Below, piece by piece: positions 27,717 to 35,948 of a DNA stretch of 64,000 bases. The notes beneath the pieces are model-generated. The model worked only from the letters and a program-made list of their open reading frames with translations, searched no databases and had not been told where the DNA came from. Every line of letters starts with the position of its first letter. Within the stretch, counting starts at the first letter, position 1. Made by a program: the position numbers and the translations under genes. Location of the stretch: assembly GCF_000725495.1 (NCBI RefSeq), contig NZ_JNZD01000001.1, positions 456,681 through 520,680 of the forward strand, in the 5' to 3' direction. This DNA is from Streptomyces aureus (GTDB taxonomy: Bacteria > Actinomycetota > Actinomycetes > Streptomycetales > Streptomycetaceae).

Positions 27717-28018
27717 GTGCGTTCCGCGCTCCCCGGAGGCGGGCCTGTGAGCGGCCTTGTCGGAGTCTGGGGGCGGGTGTCGGATCGACTGTGGAAGTCC
27801 TCGACAGGCGGTGCAATTGCACATATTAAATTGACTGGTTGTATGAGGGGGGTAAGTTCCACACTTCTGAAAACATATGCGGTGACTCCCGTCACATGCC
27901 ACAGTCCTTGTCCGCCGAGAGCCTTCTGCGCTAGGGGAGTTGGGCTCGGCCGGGGGTCGTGTCGCACCGGGGCGCACACCGGGACGCGCTCGGGGTGGCC
28001 GTCGCGGGGCCGGCCCGG
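27717..28018. other. Gene-free stretch with an isolated promoter-like element
   Basis: About 300 bp with no protein-like frame. An AT-rich island (27815-27885) contains TTGACT (27831-27836) and TAAGTT (27853-27858) with 16-base spacing on the plus strand. Anything transcribed from it would run antisense into the DUF6274 gene. The inverted repeat GTGAC-TCCC-GTCAC lies at 27882-27895. Confidence 0.35.
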
Positions 28019-28210
28019 TCACGCCGACGAGGGGCTCTCGTCCTCCGGGGCGCCCTCGGCGTCCTGCTCGTCGTTCGGGACGGTCTCCATGGCCAGTCGT
28101 GCGAGCTGATGGCAGATCGGGCAGTGCCGCGTCAGATGGCGGTAGCCGGAGGCGGCCGCCAGATGGGCTCGGAGCAGAGCCCGGGTCTCGTGCCGGGCGG
28201 ACACCGCCAT
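28019..28210 (-). CDS. Small DUF6274-like protein
   Basis: 63 residues: MAVSARHETRALLRAHLAAASGYRHLTRHCPICHQLARLAME and then an acidic tail. The CxxC pair (HCPICHQ) and flanking histidines suggest a small metal-binding protein, which is inference. The family is found in Streptomyces and its function is unknown. ATG 28210 is chosen because GGAGG stands five bases upstream; a GTG two codons further up would overlap that ribosome binding site. It is antisense to the promoter-like element at 27831. Confidence 0.75.
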   Translation of the reverse strand: MAVSARHETRALLRAHLAAASGYRHLTRHCPICHQLARLAMETVPNDEQDAEGAPEDESPSSA

Positions 28211-28526
28211 ACGCACCTCCAGAGGGCCGTCAGGGCGAGGGCCCTGGATTCCGGGGTACCGGCGGAATGTGACGCCGTCAAGGGACGCGAACGCGCCGCA
28301 GGGGCGCTCCTGGAGGGCTCCCGGCCGCCCGAAGCCGACGCGGAGCGTGCGCGGCCGCGAACCCCGCCGGCACGCTCACCCCAACGGGGCCGGTGGATGT
28401 ACACGGACGGGCCGGTGGACGTGCGCGGACGGGCCGGAGGCCGCAGGCGAACGGGCCGGCAGGCGGGTCGCCGGGGCCCGGACAGACGAAAAGGCCCGGA
28501 GCTTTCGCTCCGGGCCTTTCTTCGTG
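28211..28526. other. Gene-free stretch before tRNA-Asp, ending in a terminator
   Basis: 316 bp without a gene on either strand. It has a short GC-rich direct repeat (GGACGGGCCGG around 28405-28437). At 28490-28519 the perfect stem AAAGGCCCGGAGC / GCTCCGGGCCTTT with a TTTC loop terminates the minus-strand tRNA-Asp. Confidence 0.5.
28490..28519 (-). terminator. Terminator of tRNA-Asp copy 1
   Basis: A 13-bp perfect stem with a 4-base loop starts 8 bases past the tRNA 3' end; on the minus strand it is followed by TTCGTC. Confidence 0.85.
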
Positions 28527-28601
28527 CGGTCCTGACGGGATTTGAACCCGCGGCCTCCACCTTGACAGGGTGGCGAGCACTCCAAACTGCTCCACAGGAC
28601 C
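28527..28601 (-). tRNA. tRNA-Asp (GTC), copy 1
   Basis: 75 nt. Acceptor GGTCCTG/CAGGACC with discriminator G, D stem GAGC/GCTC, anticodon loop CTGTCAA, T loop TTCAAAT. CCA is not encoded. It is identical to the copy at 33441-33515. Confidence 0.95.
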
Positions 28602-28690
28602 TTGATTCGCAGCGAGTTGTTCCTGCGCTGCGAAAAGAACAGTACATGAGGTCAGCCCCCGGGTCGAACTCACCACCCGTGGGGCCGCCG

Positions 28691-31600
28691 TCACGGGGCG
28701 GCGGCGTCGATCGCCTTCACGATCCGCTTGTCGGAGACGGGGTACGCGGTGCCCAGCGCGTGGGCGAAATAGCTGACCCGCAGCTCCTCGATCATCCAGC
28801 GGATGTCCAGGACCGACGAGGGCACCGGCCGGCCCTGGGGCAGCTGCTCCAGGAGCCAGGCGTACTCGTCCTGCATCTCGTGGACCTTCTCCATGCGGCT
28901 GGTGTCCCGCTGGGCACCGGTCGGCATCTGCTGGAGACGGCGGTCCGCGGCGACCAGATAGCGCATCAGGTCCGGCAGCCGCCGCAGCCCCGTCGCCGTC
29001 ACGAAACCGGGCTTCACCAGGGCGTCCAGCTGGGCCCGTACGTCCGCCAGGTTCGCCAGCAGGGTCGGGCTGCGGAGGGCCTTCAGACGGCGCTCGCAGG
29101 CCTGCCAGGCGGCGAGCACCTGCTGCACCTGCCCGACCGTACGCACGGTCGTGTCGACGATCTCGGCACGCACCTTGTCGTACAGCTTGCGGTAGGACTC
29201 CTCGTCCCACGCCGGGCCGCCGAAGTCCGCGATCAGCTTGTCCGCGGCGGCCATCGCGCAGTCGTCGAAGAGCGCCTGCACCGAACCGTGCGGGTTCGCG
29301 GACAGGGCGAGCTTCTGGGCGTTGGTGAGCTTGTCCGAGGCGAACTTGCCCGGGTTCACCGGGATGTTCCGCAGGATCAGCCGGCGGGTGCCCTTCCACA
29401 TCGCCTCGGCCTGCTCGGCCTCCGTGTCGAAGAGCCGCACCGAGACGGTGTTCGCCTTCGGGCCGTCGTCGACCAGTGCCGGATACGCCTTCACCGGCTG
29501 GCCCGCCCGGCGCGTCTCGAAGACCCGGCGGAGCGGGCCGATCGTCCAGTCCGTCAGCCCCGAGCGTTCCAGCGACTCGCCGCCCTCGCGCTCCGCCGTC
29601 GCCGCGGCGGCCTGCGAGATCGCCTGGCGCGCCTTCGGCTTCAGCCGGAGCTTGAGGGCCTCCAGGTCCTTGTCCTCGGCCAGCTTGCGGCGCCGCTCGT
29701 CGACGATCCGGAACGTGACCTTCAGATGGTCCGGAAGCCGGGACCAGTCGAAGTCGTCGGCTGTCAGCGGTACCCCGACCATGCGCTTGAGCTCACGCGC
29801 CATGGTCAGCGTCAGCGGCTCCTGCAGCGGGACCGCCCGCTCCAGGAACTTCTGGGCGAAGTTCGGGGCCGGTACGTAGTTGCGCCGGATCGGCTTCGGC
29901 AGCGAACGGATCAGCTCCGTCACCACTTCCTCCCGCAGACCCGGGATCTGCCAGTCGAATCCCTCGTCCGTGACCTGGTTCAGCACCTGGAGCGGGATGT
30001 GGACGGTCACGCCGTCCGCGTCCGCGCCCGGCTCGAACTGGTAGGTCACCCGGAACTTCAGCCGCCCCTGCGCCCAGGAGTCGGGGTAGTCGTCCTTGGA
30101 GACCGCGCCCGCCCGGTCGTTGATGAGCATCGAGCGCTCGAAGTCGAGGAGTTCGGGCTCCTCGTGCCGCTTGTGCTTCCACCAGGAGTCGAAGTGCGCC
30201 CCGGACACGACGTGTTCGGGCACCCGCTGGTCGTAGAAGTCGTACAGGGTCTCGTCGTCCACCAGGATGTCCCGGCGCCGGGCCCTGTGCTCCAGCTCCT
30301 CGACCTCGGTGAGCAGCTTGCGGTTGTCCGCGAAGAACTTGTGGTGCGTGCGCCAGTCGCCCTCGACGAGCGCGTTGCGGATGAACAGCTCGCGGCTGGC
30401 CTCCGGGTCGATCCGCCCGTAGTTCACCTTCCGCTGCGCGACGATCGGCACGCCGTACAGCGTGACCTTCTCGTACGCCATCACGGCCGCCTGGTCCTTC
30501 TCCCAGTGCGGCTCGCTGTAGGTCCGCTTCAGGAGATGGCCGGCCAGCGGCTCCACCCACTCGGGCTCGACGCGGGCGTTGACGCGCGCCCAGAGCCGCG
30601 AGGTCTCCACCAGCTCCGCCGACATCACGAAACGCGGGGGCTTCTTGAACAGCGCCGAGCCCGGGAAGATCGCGAACTTGGCGTTCCGCGCGCCCAGGTA
30701 CTCGTTCTTGCCCGAGCCGCGCCCGCTCTCCGAGCCGGTCTCCTTCACGTCCTTCATGCCGATGTGCGAGAGCAGACCGGCGAGCAGGGACACATGGACG
30801 CTCTGCTCGGGGGCGTCCTCCTCGTTCAGATGGATGCCCATCTGCCGGGCGACGGTCCGCAGCTGGCTGTAGATGTCCTGCCACTCGCGGATGCGCAGGA
30901 AGTTCAGGTACTCCTGCTTGCACATCCGGCGGAACGCGGACGAGCCCCGCTCCTTCTGCTGCTCCCGGATGTAGCGCCACAGGTTGAGGAAGGCCAGGAA
31001 GTCGGAGGTCTCGTCCTTGAAGCGGGCGTGCTGCTGGTCCGCCTGCGCCTGCTTGTCGGACGGCCGCTCGCGCGGGTCCTGGATGGAGAGCGCGGCCGCG
31101 ATCACCATGACCTCGCGCGCGCAGCCGTTCTTGTCGGCCTCCAGGACCATCCGGGCGAGCCGGGGGTCCACGGGCAGCTGGGCGAGCTTGCGGCCGGTCT
31201 GCGTGAGCCGCTTGCGGACGTCCTTCTCCGCCGGGTCCAGCGCGTTCAGCTCCTGGAGGAGCTGGACGCCGTCGCGGATGTTGCGGTGGTCCGGCGGGTC
31301 GATGAAGGGGAACTTCTCGATGTCGCCCAGGCCGGCCGCGGTCATCTGCAGGATGACGGAGGCGAGGTTCGTGCGCAGGATCTCGGCGTCGGTGAACTCC
31401 GGCCGGGCGAGGAAGTCGTCCTCGGAGTACAGCCGGACGCAGATGCCGTCGGACGTACGGCCGCAGCGGCCCTTGCGCTGGTTGGCGCTGGCCTGAGAGA
31501 CGGGCTCGATGGGCAGCCGCTGCACCTTCGTGCGGTGGCTGTAGCGGGAGATGCGCGCGGTGCCCGGGTCGATCACGTACTTGATGCCCGGGACGGTCAG

Positions 31601-32668
31601 GGAGGTCTCGGCGACGTTGGTCGCCAGAACGATCCTGCGCCCGGTGTGCGGCTGGAAGACGCGGTGCTGCTCGGCGTGCGAGAGCCGCGCGTACAGCGGC
31701 AGGACCTCGGTGAAGCGGTAGTTCTTCTTGTTCAGCGCGTCGGCCGTGTCGCGGATCTCCCGCTCGCCCGACAGGAAGACCAGGATGTCGCCCTTGCCCT
31801 CGGCCTGGAGCTCCTCGACGGCGTCGCAGATCGCGGTGATCTGGTCGCGGTCCGCGTCCTCGGAGTCCTCCTCGAGCAGCGGGCGGTAGCGCACCTCCAC
31901 CGGATACGTCCGCCCGCTGACCTCGACGATCGGGGCGTCGCCGAAGTGCCGGGAGAAGCGCTCCGGGTCGATGGTCGCGGAGGTGATGACGACCTTGAGG
32001 TCCGGCCGCTTGGGCAGCAGCTGGGCCAGGTAGCCGAGCAGGAAGTCGATGTTGAGCGACCGCTCGTGCGCCTCGTCGATGATGATCGTGTCGTACGCGC
32101 GCAGCTCACGGTCCGTCTGGATCTCGGCGAGCAGGATGCCGTCCGTCATCAGCTTGACGAAGGTGGCGTCCGGGTTCACCTGGTCGGTGAAGCGGACCTT
32201 CCAGCCGACGGCCTCGCCGAGCGGGGTGTCCAGCTCCTCCGCGACGCGCTCGGCCACCGTGCGGGCGGCGATCCGTCGGGGCTGGGTGTGCCCGATCATG
32301 CCGCGCACGCCACGGCCCAGTTCGATGCAGATCTTCGGGATCTGGGTGGTCTTGCCGGAGCCGGTCTCACCGGCGACGATCACGACCTGGTGATCGCGGA
32401 TGGCCGCCGCGATCTCGTCCTTCTTCTGGCTGACCGGAAGCTGCTCGGGATAGGTGACCGCGGGCACGCGGGCGCGGCGCTCGGCCGTGCGGGCCTCGCC
32501 CTTGGCCATCTCCGCCTCGATCTCGGCGAACACGGCGGAGCGGGCCTCGGGCTTGCGGATCTTGCGTGCGCCTTCGAGCCTGCGCCCGAGCCGGTGCGCG
32601 TCGCGCAGGGGCAGCTCGGCCAGGCGGGCGGCGAGATCGCCGAGGGCGGGGGCAGGGTGCGTAGACAT
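28691..32668 (-). CDS. hrpA: ATP-dependent RNA helicase HrpA (DEAH box)
   Basis: A 1325-residue DEAH-box helicase. Motif I is GETGSGKTTQIPK, motif Ia TQPRRIAARTVAERVAEE, motif II IIIDEAHERSLN, motif III ITSATID, then VLATNVAETSLTVPGIKYVID and motif VI ANQRKGRCGR. HA2/OB domains and a long C-terminal extension (DUF3418) follow, ending IEELRVSYFAHALGTAYPVSDKRIVKAIDAA. The length matches the HrpA family rather than the shorter HrpB. In E. coli HrpA acts on mRNA and stalled ribosomes; the role in Streptomyces is less clear. A 65-bp gap separates it from the co-directional small membrane protein at 32737, too far for coupling but possibly the same transcript. Confidence 0.95.
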   Translation of the reverse strand: MSTHPAPALGDLAARLAELPLRDAHRLGRRLEGARKIRKPEARSAVFAEIEAEMAKGEARTAERRARVPAVTYPEQLPVSQKKDEIAAAIRDHQVVIVAGETGSGKTTQIPKICIELGRGVRGMIGHTQPRRIAARTVAERVAEELDTPLGEAVGWKVRFTDQVNPDATFVKLMTDGILLAEIQTDRELRAYDTIIIDEAHERSLNIDFLLGYLAQLLPKRPDLKVVITSATIDPERFSRHFGDAPIVEVSGRTYPVEVRYRPLLEEDSEDADRDQITAICDAVEELQAEGKGDILVFLSGEREIRDTADALNKKNYRFTEVLPLYARLSHAEQHRVFQPHTGRRIVLATNVAETSLTVPGIKYVIDPGTARISRYSHRTKVQRLPIEPVSQASANQRKGRCGRTSDGICVRLYSEDDFLARPEFTDAEILRTNLASVILQMTAAGLGDIEKFPFIDPPDHRNIRDGVQLLQELNALDPAEKDVRKRLTQTGRKLAQLPVDPRLARMVLEADKNGCAREVMVIAAALSIQDPRERPSDKQAQADQQHARFKDETSDFLAFLNLWRYIREQQKERGSSAFRRMCKQEYLNFLRIREWQDIYSQLRTVARQMGIHLNEEDAPEQSVHVSLLAGLLSHIGMKDVKETGSESGRGSGKNEYLGARNAKFAIFPGSALFKKPPRFVMSAELVETSRLWARVNARVEPEWVEPLAGHLLKRTYSEPHWEKDQAAVMAYEKVTLYGVPIVAQRKVNYGRIDPEASRELFIRNALVEGDWRTHHKFFADNRKLLTEVEELEHRARRRDILVDDETLYDFYDQRVPEHVVSGAHFDSWWKHKRHEEPELLDFERSMLINDRAGAVSKDDYPDSWAQGRLKFRVTYQFEPGADADGVTVHIPLQVLNQVTDEGFDWQIPGLREEVVTELIRSLPKPIRRNYVPAPNFAQKFLERAVPLQEPLTLTMARELKRMVGVPLTADDFDWSRLPDHLKVTFRIVDERRRKLAEDKDLEALKLRLKPKARQAISQAAAATAEREGGESLERSGLTDWTIGPLRRVFETRRAGQPVKAYPALVDDGPKANTVSVRLFDTEAEQAEAMWKGTRRLILRNIPVNPGKFASDKLTNAQKLALSANPHGSVQALFDDCAMAAADKLIADFGGPAWDEESYRKLYDKVRAEIVDTTVRTVGQVQQVLAAWQACERRLKALRSPTLLANLADVRAQLDALVKPGFVTATGLRRLPDLMRYLVAADRRLQQMPTGAQRDTSRMEKVHEMQDEYAWLLEQLPQGRPVPSSVLDIRWMIEELRVSYFAHALGTAYPVSDKRIVKAIDAAAP

Positions 32669-32736
32669 ACGCGATCCAGGATCTCATCCCGGGGAAATCC
32701 GTGGCGAACCCTTTTGCCGCGGCCGGCGGGGCGGGG

Positions 32737-33111
32737 TCAGGGGGCGCGCTGGGCGGGCGGCGCCGGAGCCTCGGCGGCGGGCGCCGTGGATCCGCTGCCG
32801 GCCTCGGGCGCGGGGTCCTTGGCGGCGGGGCGCGCGGGCTCCCGCCGGGGAGCCGAGCCGAGCGCGATGGACCGGGCGGTGTTGGAGACGGCTTTGATGC
32901 CCAGGTAGGCGGTGGTCATGCTGCTCACCGCGGTGAACGCGGCGGTGAGCACCCCGACGATCACGGCCTTGTCGCCGTCGAGCCGCCAGACCCCGAAGAC
33001 CGCGACGCCGGCGATGGCGACATTGCTCATGACGACCGCGATCAGCCCGTAGCGCGCCCGGTCCTTCTCCAGCTCGGTGTCCCGCAGCGCGGCCGCGTCG
33101 TCCCGGCTCAT
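32737..33111 (-). CDS. Small membrane protein of unknown function
   Basis: A 124-residue protein. After a charged N-terminus (MSRDDAAALRDTELEKDRARYG) it has two membrane segments, about residues 22-43 (LIAVVMSNVAIAGVAVFGVW) and 50-75 (AVIVGVLTAAFTAVSSMTTAYLG), then a Pro/Ala-rich cytoplasmic tail. It resembles short Streptomyces membrane proteins without assigned function. ATG 33111 is chosen because GGGGGGA stands close upstream; the frame extends to 33168 without a better start. It precedes hrpA. Confidence 0.7.
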   Translation of the reverse strand: MSRDDAAALRDTELEKDRARYGLIAVVMSNVAIAGVAVFGVWRLDGDKAVIVGVLTAAFTAVSSMTTAYLGIKAVSNTARSIALGSAPRREPARPAAKDPAPEAGSGSTAPAAEAPAPPAQRAP

Positions 33112-33301
33112 GTCGTCCCCCCGAAGAAACCCGATTCGATCAGCCAGAGAAGCTAGCGCCACCGGCACCCGCTGCCAAGCGGACCGTCCCTATCCGGTCA
33201 CGCCCCGTCGCCATCCGGCCAGGCCCGTTCCGGACCGGGGCACGTACGGCCGGCACCGGTCGCGTCTTGCCGGTGCCGGTCACGCCGGTCCCGGGAAACG
33301 A

Positions 33302-33336
33302 CGAAACCCCCTCCGGATGACCCGGAGAGGGTTTCG
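33302..33336 (-). terminator. Terminator of the tRNA Glu-Asp-Phe cluster
   Basis: CGAAACCC / GGGTTTCG with inner CTCCGG / CCGGAG arms form a near-continuous stem just beyond tRNA-Phe on the minus strand. Confidence 0.8.
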
Positions 33337-33342
33337 TTCTTG

Positions 33343-33416
33343 TGGCTGGGGCCGGGGTCGAACCGGCGACCTATCGCTTTTCAGGCGATCGCTCGTACCA
33401 ACTGAGCTACCCAGCC
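33343..33416 (-). tRNA. tRNA-Phe (GAA)
   Basis: 74 nt. Acceptor GGCTGGG/CCCAGCC with discriminator A, D stem GCTC/GAGC, anticodon stem ATCGC/GCGAT with loop CTGAAAA, T loop TTCGACC. It is last in the minus-strand cluster Glu-Asp-Phe. Confidence 0.95.
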
Positions 33417-33440
33417 ACGAGGCTTCCGGAGAAACCTCAG

Positions 33441-33515
33441 CGGTCCTGACGGGATTTGAACCCGCGGCCTCCACCTTGACAGGGTGGCGAGCACTCCAAA
33501 CTGCTCCACAGGACC
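33441..33515 (-). tRNA. tRNA-Asp (GTC), copy 2
   Basis: 75 nt, identical to 28527-28601, with anticodon loop CTGTCAA. It is the middle gene of the Glu-Asp-Phe cluster. Confidence 0.95.
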
Positions 33516-33564
33516 AAGCTTTTGTGTGCGAACAAGCGATGCAAGTGTCGCACACAGTGTTACG

Positions 33565-33637
33565 TGCCCCCAACGGGATTCGAACCCGTGCTACCGCCTT
33601 GAAAGGGCGGCGTCCTAGGCCGCTAGACGATGAGGGC
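33565..33637 (-). tRNA. tRNA-Glu (TTC)
   Basis: 73 nt. Acceptor GCCCTCA/TGGGGGC (one G-U pair) with discriminator A, anticodon loop CTTTCAA, T loop TTCGAAT. It is first in the Glu-Asp-Phe cluster. Confidence 0.95.
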
Positions 33638-33717
33638 TATCGGCCCGCCTGCGCGCTTCTCAGCGCGTCGGGGACGTGAGAAGCATATGGGATGGCGGGA
33701 GGTATCGCCAAAACGGT

Positions 33718-35322
33718 TTACGGGGAGGTCGTGGAGGGGGTTCCCGAGGGCATCGGCGAGGGGGTCGCGCCGGGCTCGTTCTCCTGCGCCAGATGGCGGC
33801 TGACCTCGGCCGTCGTCTCGCCGAGACCGCCCAGTCTGATCTCGTCCCAGGCCTGGAGCCGGTGGGTGTCGCGGTCCATGTAGAGCACCGAGGCCTCGAT
33901 CGGGGCGGGGTACCGGCGCTCGACCGCGCGCAGCCCGCTGCCGCCCGTCGAGCCCTCCACCCGCAGCCGGGTGCCGTACTTCATGATCTCCATCTCCTCG
34001 TGGTGCAGATGCCCCGCGAGCACCAGGGGCACCTGGCCGTCCGTCCCGCGGGCGGCGACCGGTTCGTGGGCGACGGCGATGTCGGCCGGGGTGCCCGCGG
34101 CGCGCTGGTCGCGCAGGGCCGAGGCCAGCCGGGCGCCCGCGAGGTCCTCCGCCGCGTCGCCGCCCGGCGCGGACGAGCGGTCGGGTGTGAACTGGGGATC
34201 GCCGATGCCGGCGAAGCGCAGGCCCGCGACGGAGACCGCCCGGCCGTCGTCCAGGACGTGCACGTTCCGCAGATGTTCCAGGTAGCGCTGGGTCTCCCGG
34301 GAGTCGTGGTTGCCGCGGACCCAGACGTAGGGGGCTCCCAGGTCCGGTATCGGGTCCAGGAAGGCGTTCTCGGCCGCCGAACCGTGATCCATCGTGTCGC
34401 CGGAGTCGACGATCACGTCGATCGCGTACTGCTTCACGAGCGAGGCGATGATCTTCCAGCTCGCCGGGTTCAGATGGATGTCGGAGACGTGGAGCACCCG
34501 GATCGTGGTCGGGTCGGGTTCGTAGGCGGGAAGGGTGGACGTGACGTCGTACAGCTTCGTCACGTTCGTCACCAGGCGTGCCAACTCCTTCTGGTAGACG
34601 TCGAATTCGCTGACGATGCTGCGGGCGTCGCCGACCAGGGAGGGGGCGGAGGCGAGGAGCCCGGAGTACTTCGGCTCCAGGACCGACTTGGGGTTCCAGG
34701 TGGCGAAGGCGGTCGCTCCCGAGGCGCCCAGCAGGCACAGGGCGAGACCCCCGGCGGCGAGGGCGCGGCGCGGGCGGCGGTAGACCGCGAGGCCGAGGGC
34801 GGCGGCGCCGGCGACCACGGCCGTGCAGGAGCGGACGGCCAGGTCCAGGGTGCCGTCCTCGACGTCCCGTACGACCTCGTCCTGGAGCCCGGCGAGGCGC
34901 TCGGGGTGCTCGACGAGGGCCTGGGAGCGCTCCGGGTCGAGCCGGTCCACGTCCACGTCCAGGCGCAGCGGGGCCTCGTGGCTGCGCAGTTCCAGGGCGC
35001 CGAGCGGGGAGATGTTGATCTTCGTGCCACCGGTGAGGGAGGGGCGCAGGGTCATGGTGGTGTTCATGGGGCCGACCGGGACGCGGACGTCGCCCACGGC
35101 CAGCAGCCCCAGCCAGGCGCCGAGCAGGACGACGCACAGCATCCCGAGGGCGCGGGTGTACGGGTTCGGGCGGGCGGCGAGTTCGAGCTCGGGGGGTTTC
35201 CGGCGGCCGGTGCGGCCGGGGCGGCGGCGGGCGAGCGCGTGGAGCGCCCGTCCGGCGCGACGGGCGGTGCTGCGGGCCGTACGACGGACGGTGGCGGTTG
35301 CGGCGACGGGGACGCGGGCCAT
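33718..35322 (-). CDS. Membrane-anchored calcineurin-like metallophosphoesterase
   Basis: A 534-residue protein. It has a basic N-terminus, a membrane segment at about residues 56-78 (ALGMLCVVLLGAWLGLLAVGD), an external segment of about 120 residues and two further hydrophobic segments near 165-215 (SCTAVVAGAAALGLAVYRR and ALAAGGLALCLLGASGA). The phosphoesterase domain has all metal-binding motifs: HVSDIHLN, DSGDTMDHG, VRGNHDS, VAHEP and LAGHLHHEEME. The substrate is not predictable. The gene ends in a Pro/Ser/Thr tail. ATG 35322 is where homology begins; the frame is open further because of GC bias. It is co-directional with the small metallopeptidase gene, 113 bp away. Confidence 0.87.
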   Translation of the reverse strand: MARVPVAATATVRRTARSTARRAGRALHALARRRPGRTGRRKPPELELAARPNPYTRALGMLCVVLLGAWLGLLAVGDVRVPVGPMNTTMTLRPSLTGGTKINISPLGALELRSHEAPLRLDVDVDRLDPERSQALVEHPERLAGLQDEVVRDVEDGTLDLAVRSCTAVVAGAAALGLAVYRRPRRALAAGGLALCLLGASGATAFATWNPKSVLEPKYSGLLASAPSLVGDARSIVSEFDVYQKELARLVTNVTKLYDVTSTLPAYEPDPTTIRVLHVSDIHLNPASWKIIASLVKQYAIDVIVDSGDTMDHGSAAENAFLDPIPDLGAPYVWVRGNHDSRETQRYLEHLRNVHVLDDGRAVSVAGLRFAGIGDPQFTPDRSSAPGGDAAEDLAGARLASALRDQRAAGTPADIAVAHEPVAARGTDGQVPLVLAGHLHHEEMEIMKYGTRLRVEGSTGGSGLRAVERRYPAPIEASVLYMDRDTHRLQAWDEIRLGGLGETTAEVSRHLAQENEPGATPSPMPSGTPSTTSP

Positions 35323-35435
35323 TCGTCCCGTCTGCCCAAGGGGCGCGGGGGGTATGCGGGGTTCCGTCCCCGTCCTGGAGGAGGCGGCCTGCGGCGCGGG
35401 GAGGACGGGTCCGTGGTGGGTGCGCCGTGGTGCGG

Positions 35436-35786
35436 TCAGCCCCAGCCCAGTTCGTGGAGCCGGTCGTCGTCGATGCCGAAATGGTGGGCGATCTCGTGGA
35501 TCACGGTCACCGCGACCTCGTGGACCACCTCGTCCGTCGTCTCGCACCGGCGCAGGGTGGGACCCCGGTAGATCGTGATGCGGTCGGGCAGCACACCGGC
35601 GTACCACTCGCCGCGGTCGGTGAGCGGAGTGCCTTCGTAGAGCCCCAGCAGCTCGGGGTCGTCCGCCGGAGGCTCGTCCTCGACGAACACGGCGACGTTG
35701 TCCATCACCCGGGTCAGCTCCGGCGGGATCCGGTCCAGCGCCTGGCTCACGAGCTCTTCGAAGGTTTCGCGCGTCATCTCCAGCAC
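35436..35786 (-). CDS. Minimal zinc metallopeptidase family protein (zincin-like)
   Basis: A 116-residue protein with HEIAHHFGIDD at residues 97-107. It contains the HExxH zinc motif plus a third candidate ligand in HHFGID. The rest matches the small actinobacterial metallopeptidase family (EELVSQALDRIPPELTRVMDNVAVFVEDEPP, LYEGTPLTDRGEWYAGVLPDRITIYRGP). GTG 35786 is chosen because the ATG three codons later sits directly on its own GGAG. The biological substrate is unknown. It is encoded between the phosphoesterase and the divergent serine-hydrolase-like gene. Confidence 0.88.
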   Translation of the reverse strand: MLEMTRETFEELVSQALDRIPPELTRVMDNVAVFVEDEPPADDPELLGLYEGTPLTDRGEWYAGVLPDRITIYRGPTLRRCETTDEVVHEVAVTVIHEIAHHFGIDDDRLHELGWG

Positions 35787-35948
35787 CCCGCCATTGTCGG
35801 GGATGGCGGGGTGCCGGCGGCGTACGACGGAGACCGGAAGGGCCCGGATCCGGCGGGGAAACGGGGCGCCTGCCCCACATGGGGTGTCTCGTACCGGTTT
35901 CGGAGTGTGCTGCCGAAGGGGTCCGGGCCGCCCGGTGATAGTGCGGGC

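Noticed and set aside
27959..32908. Very long plus-strand open frame (1649 codons) opposite hrpA
   Set aside because: It is antisense to a complete HrpA helicase, is rich in Arg, Gly and Val with no recognisable domain, and arises from GC3 bias.
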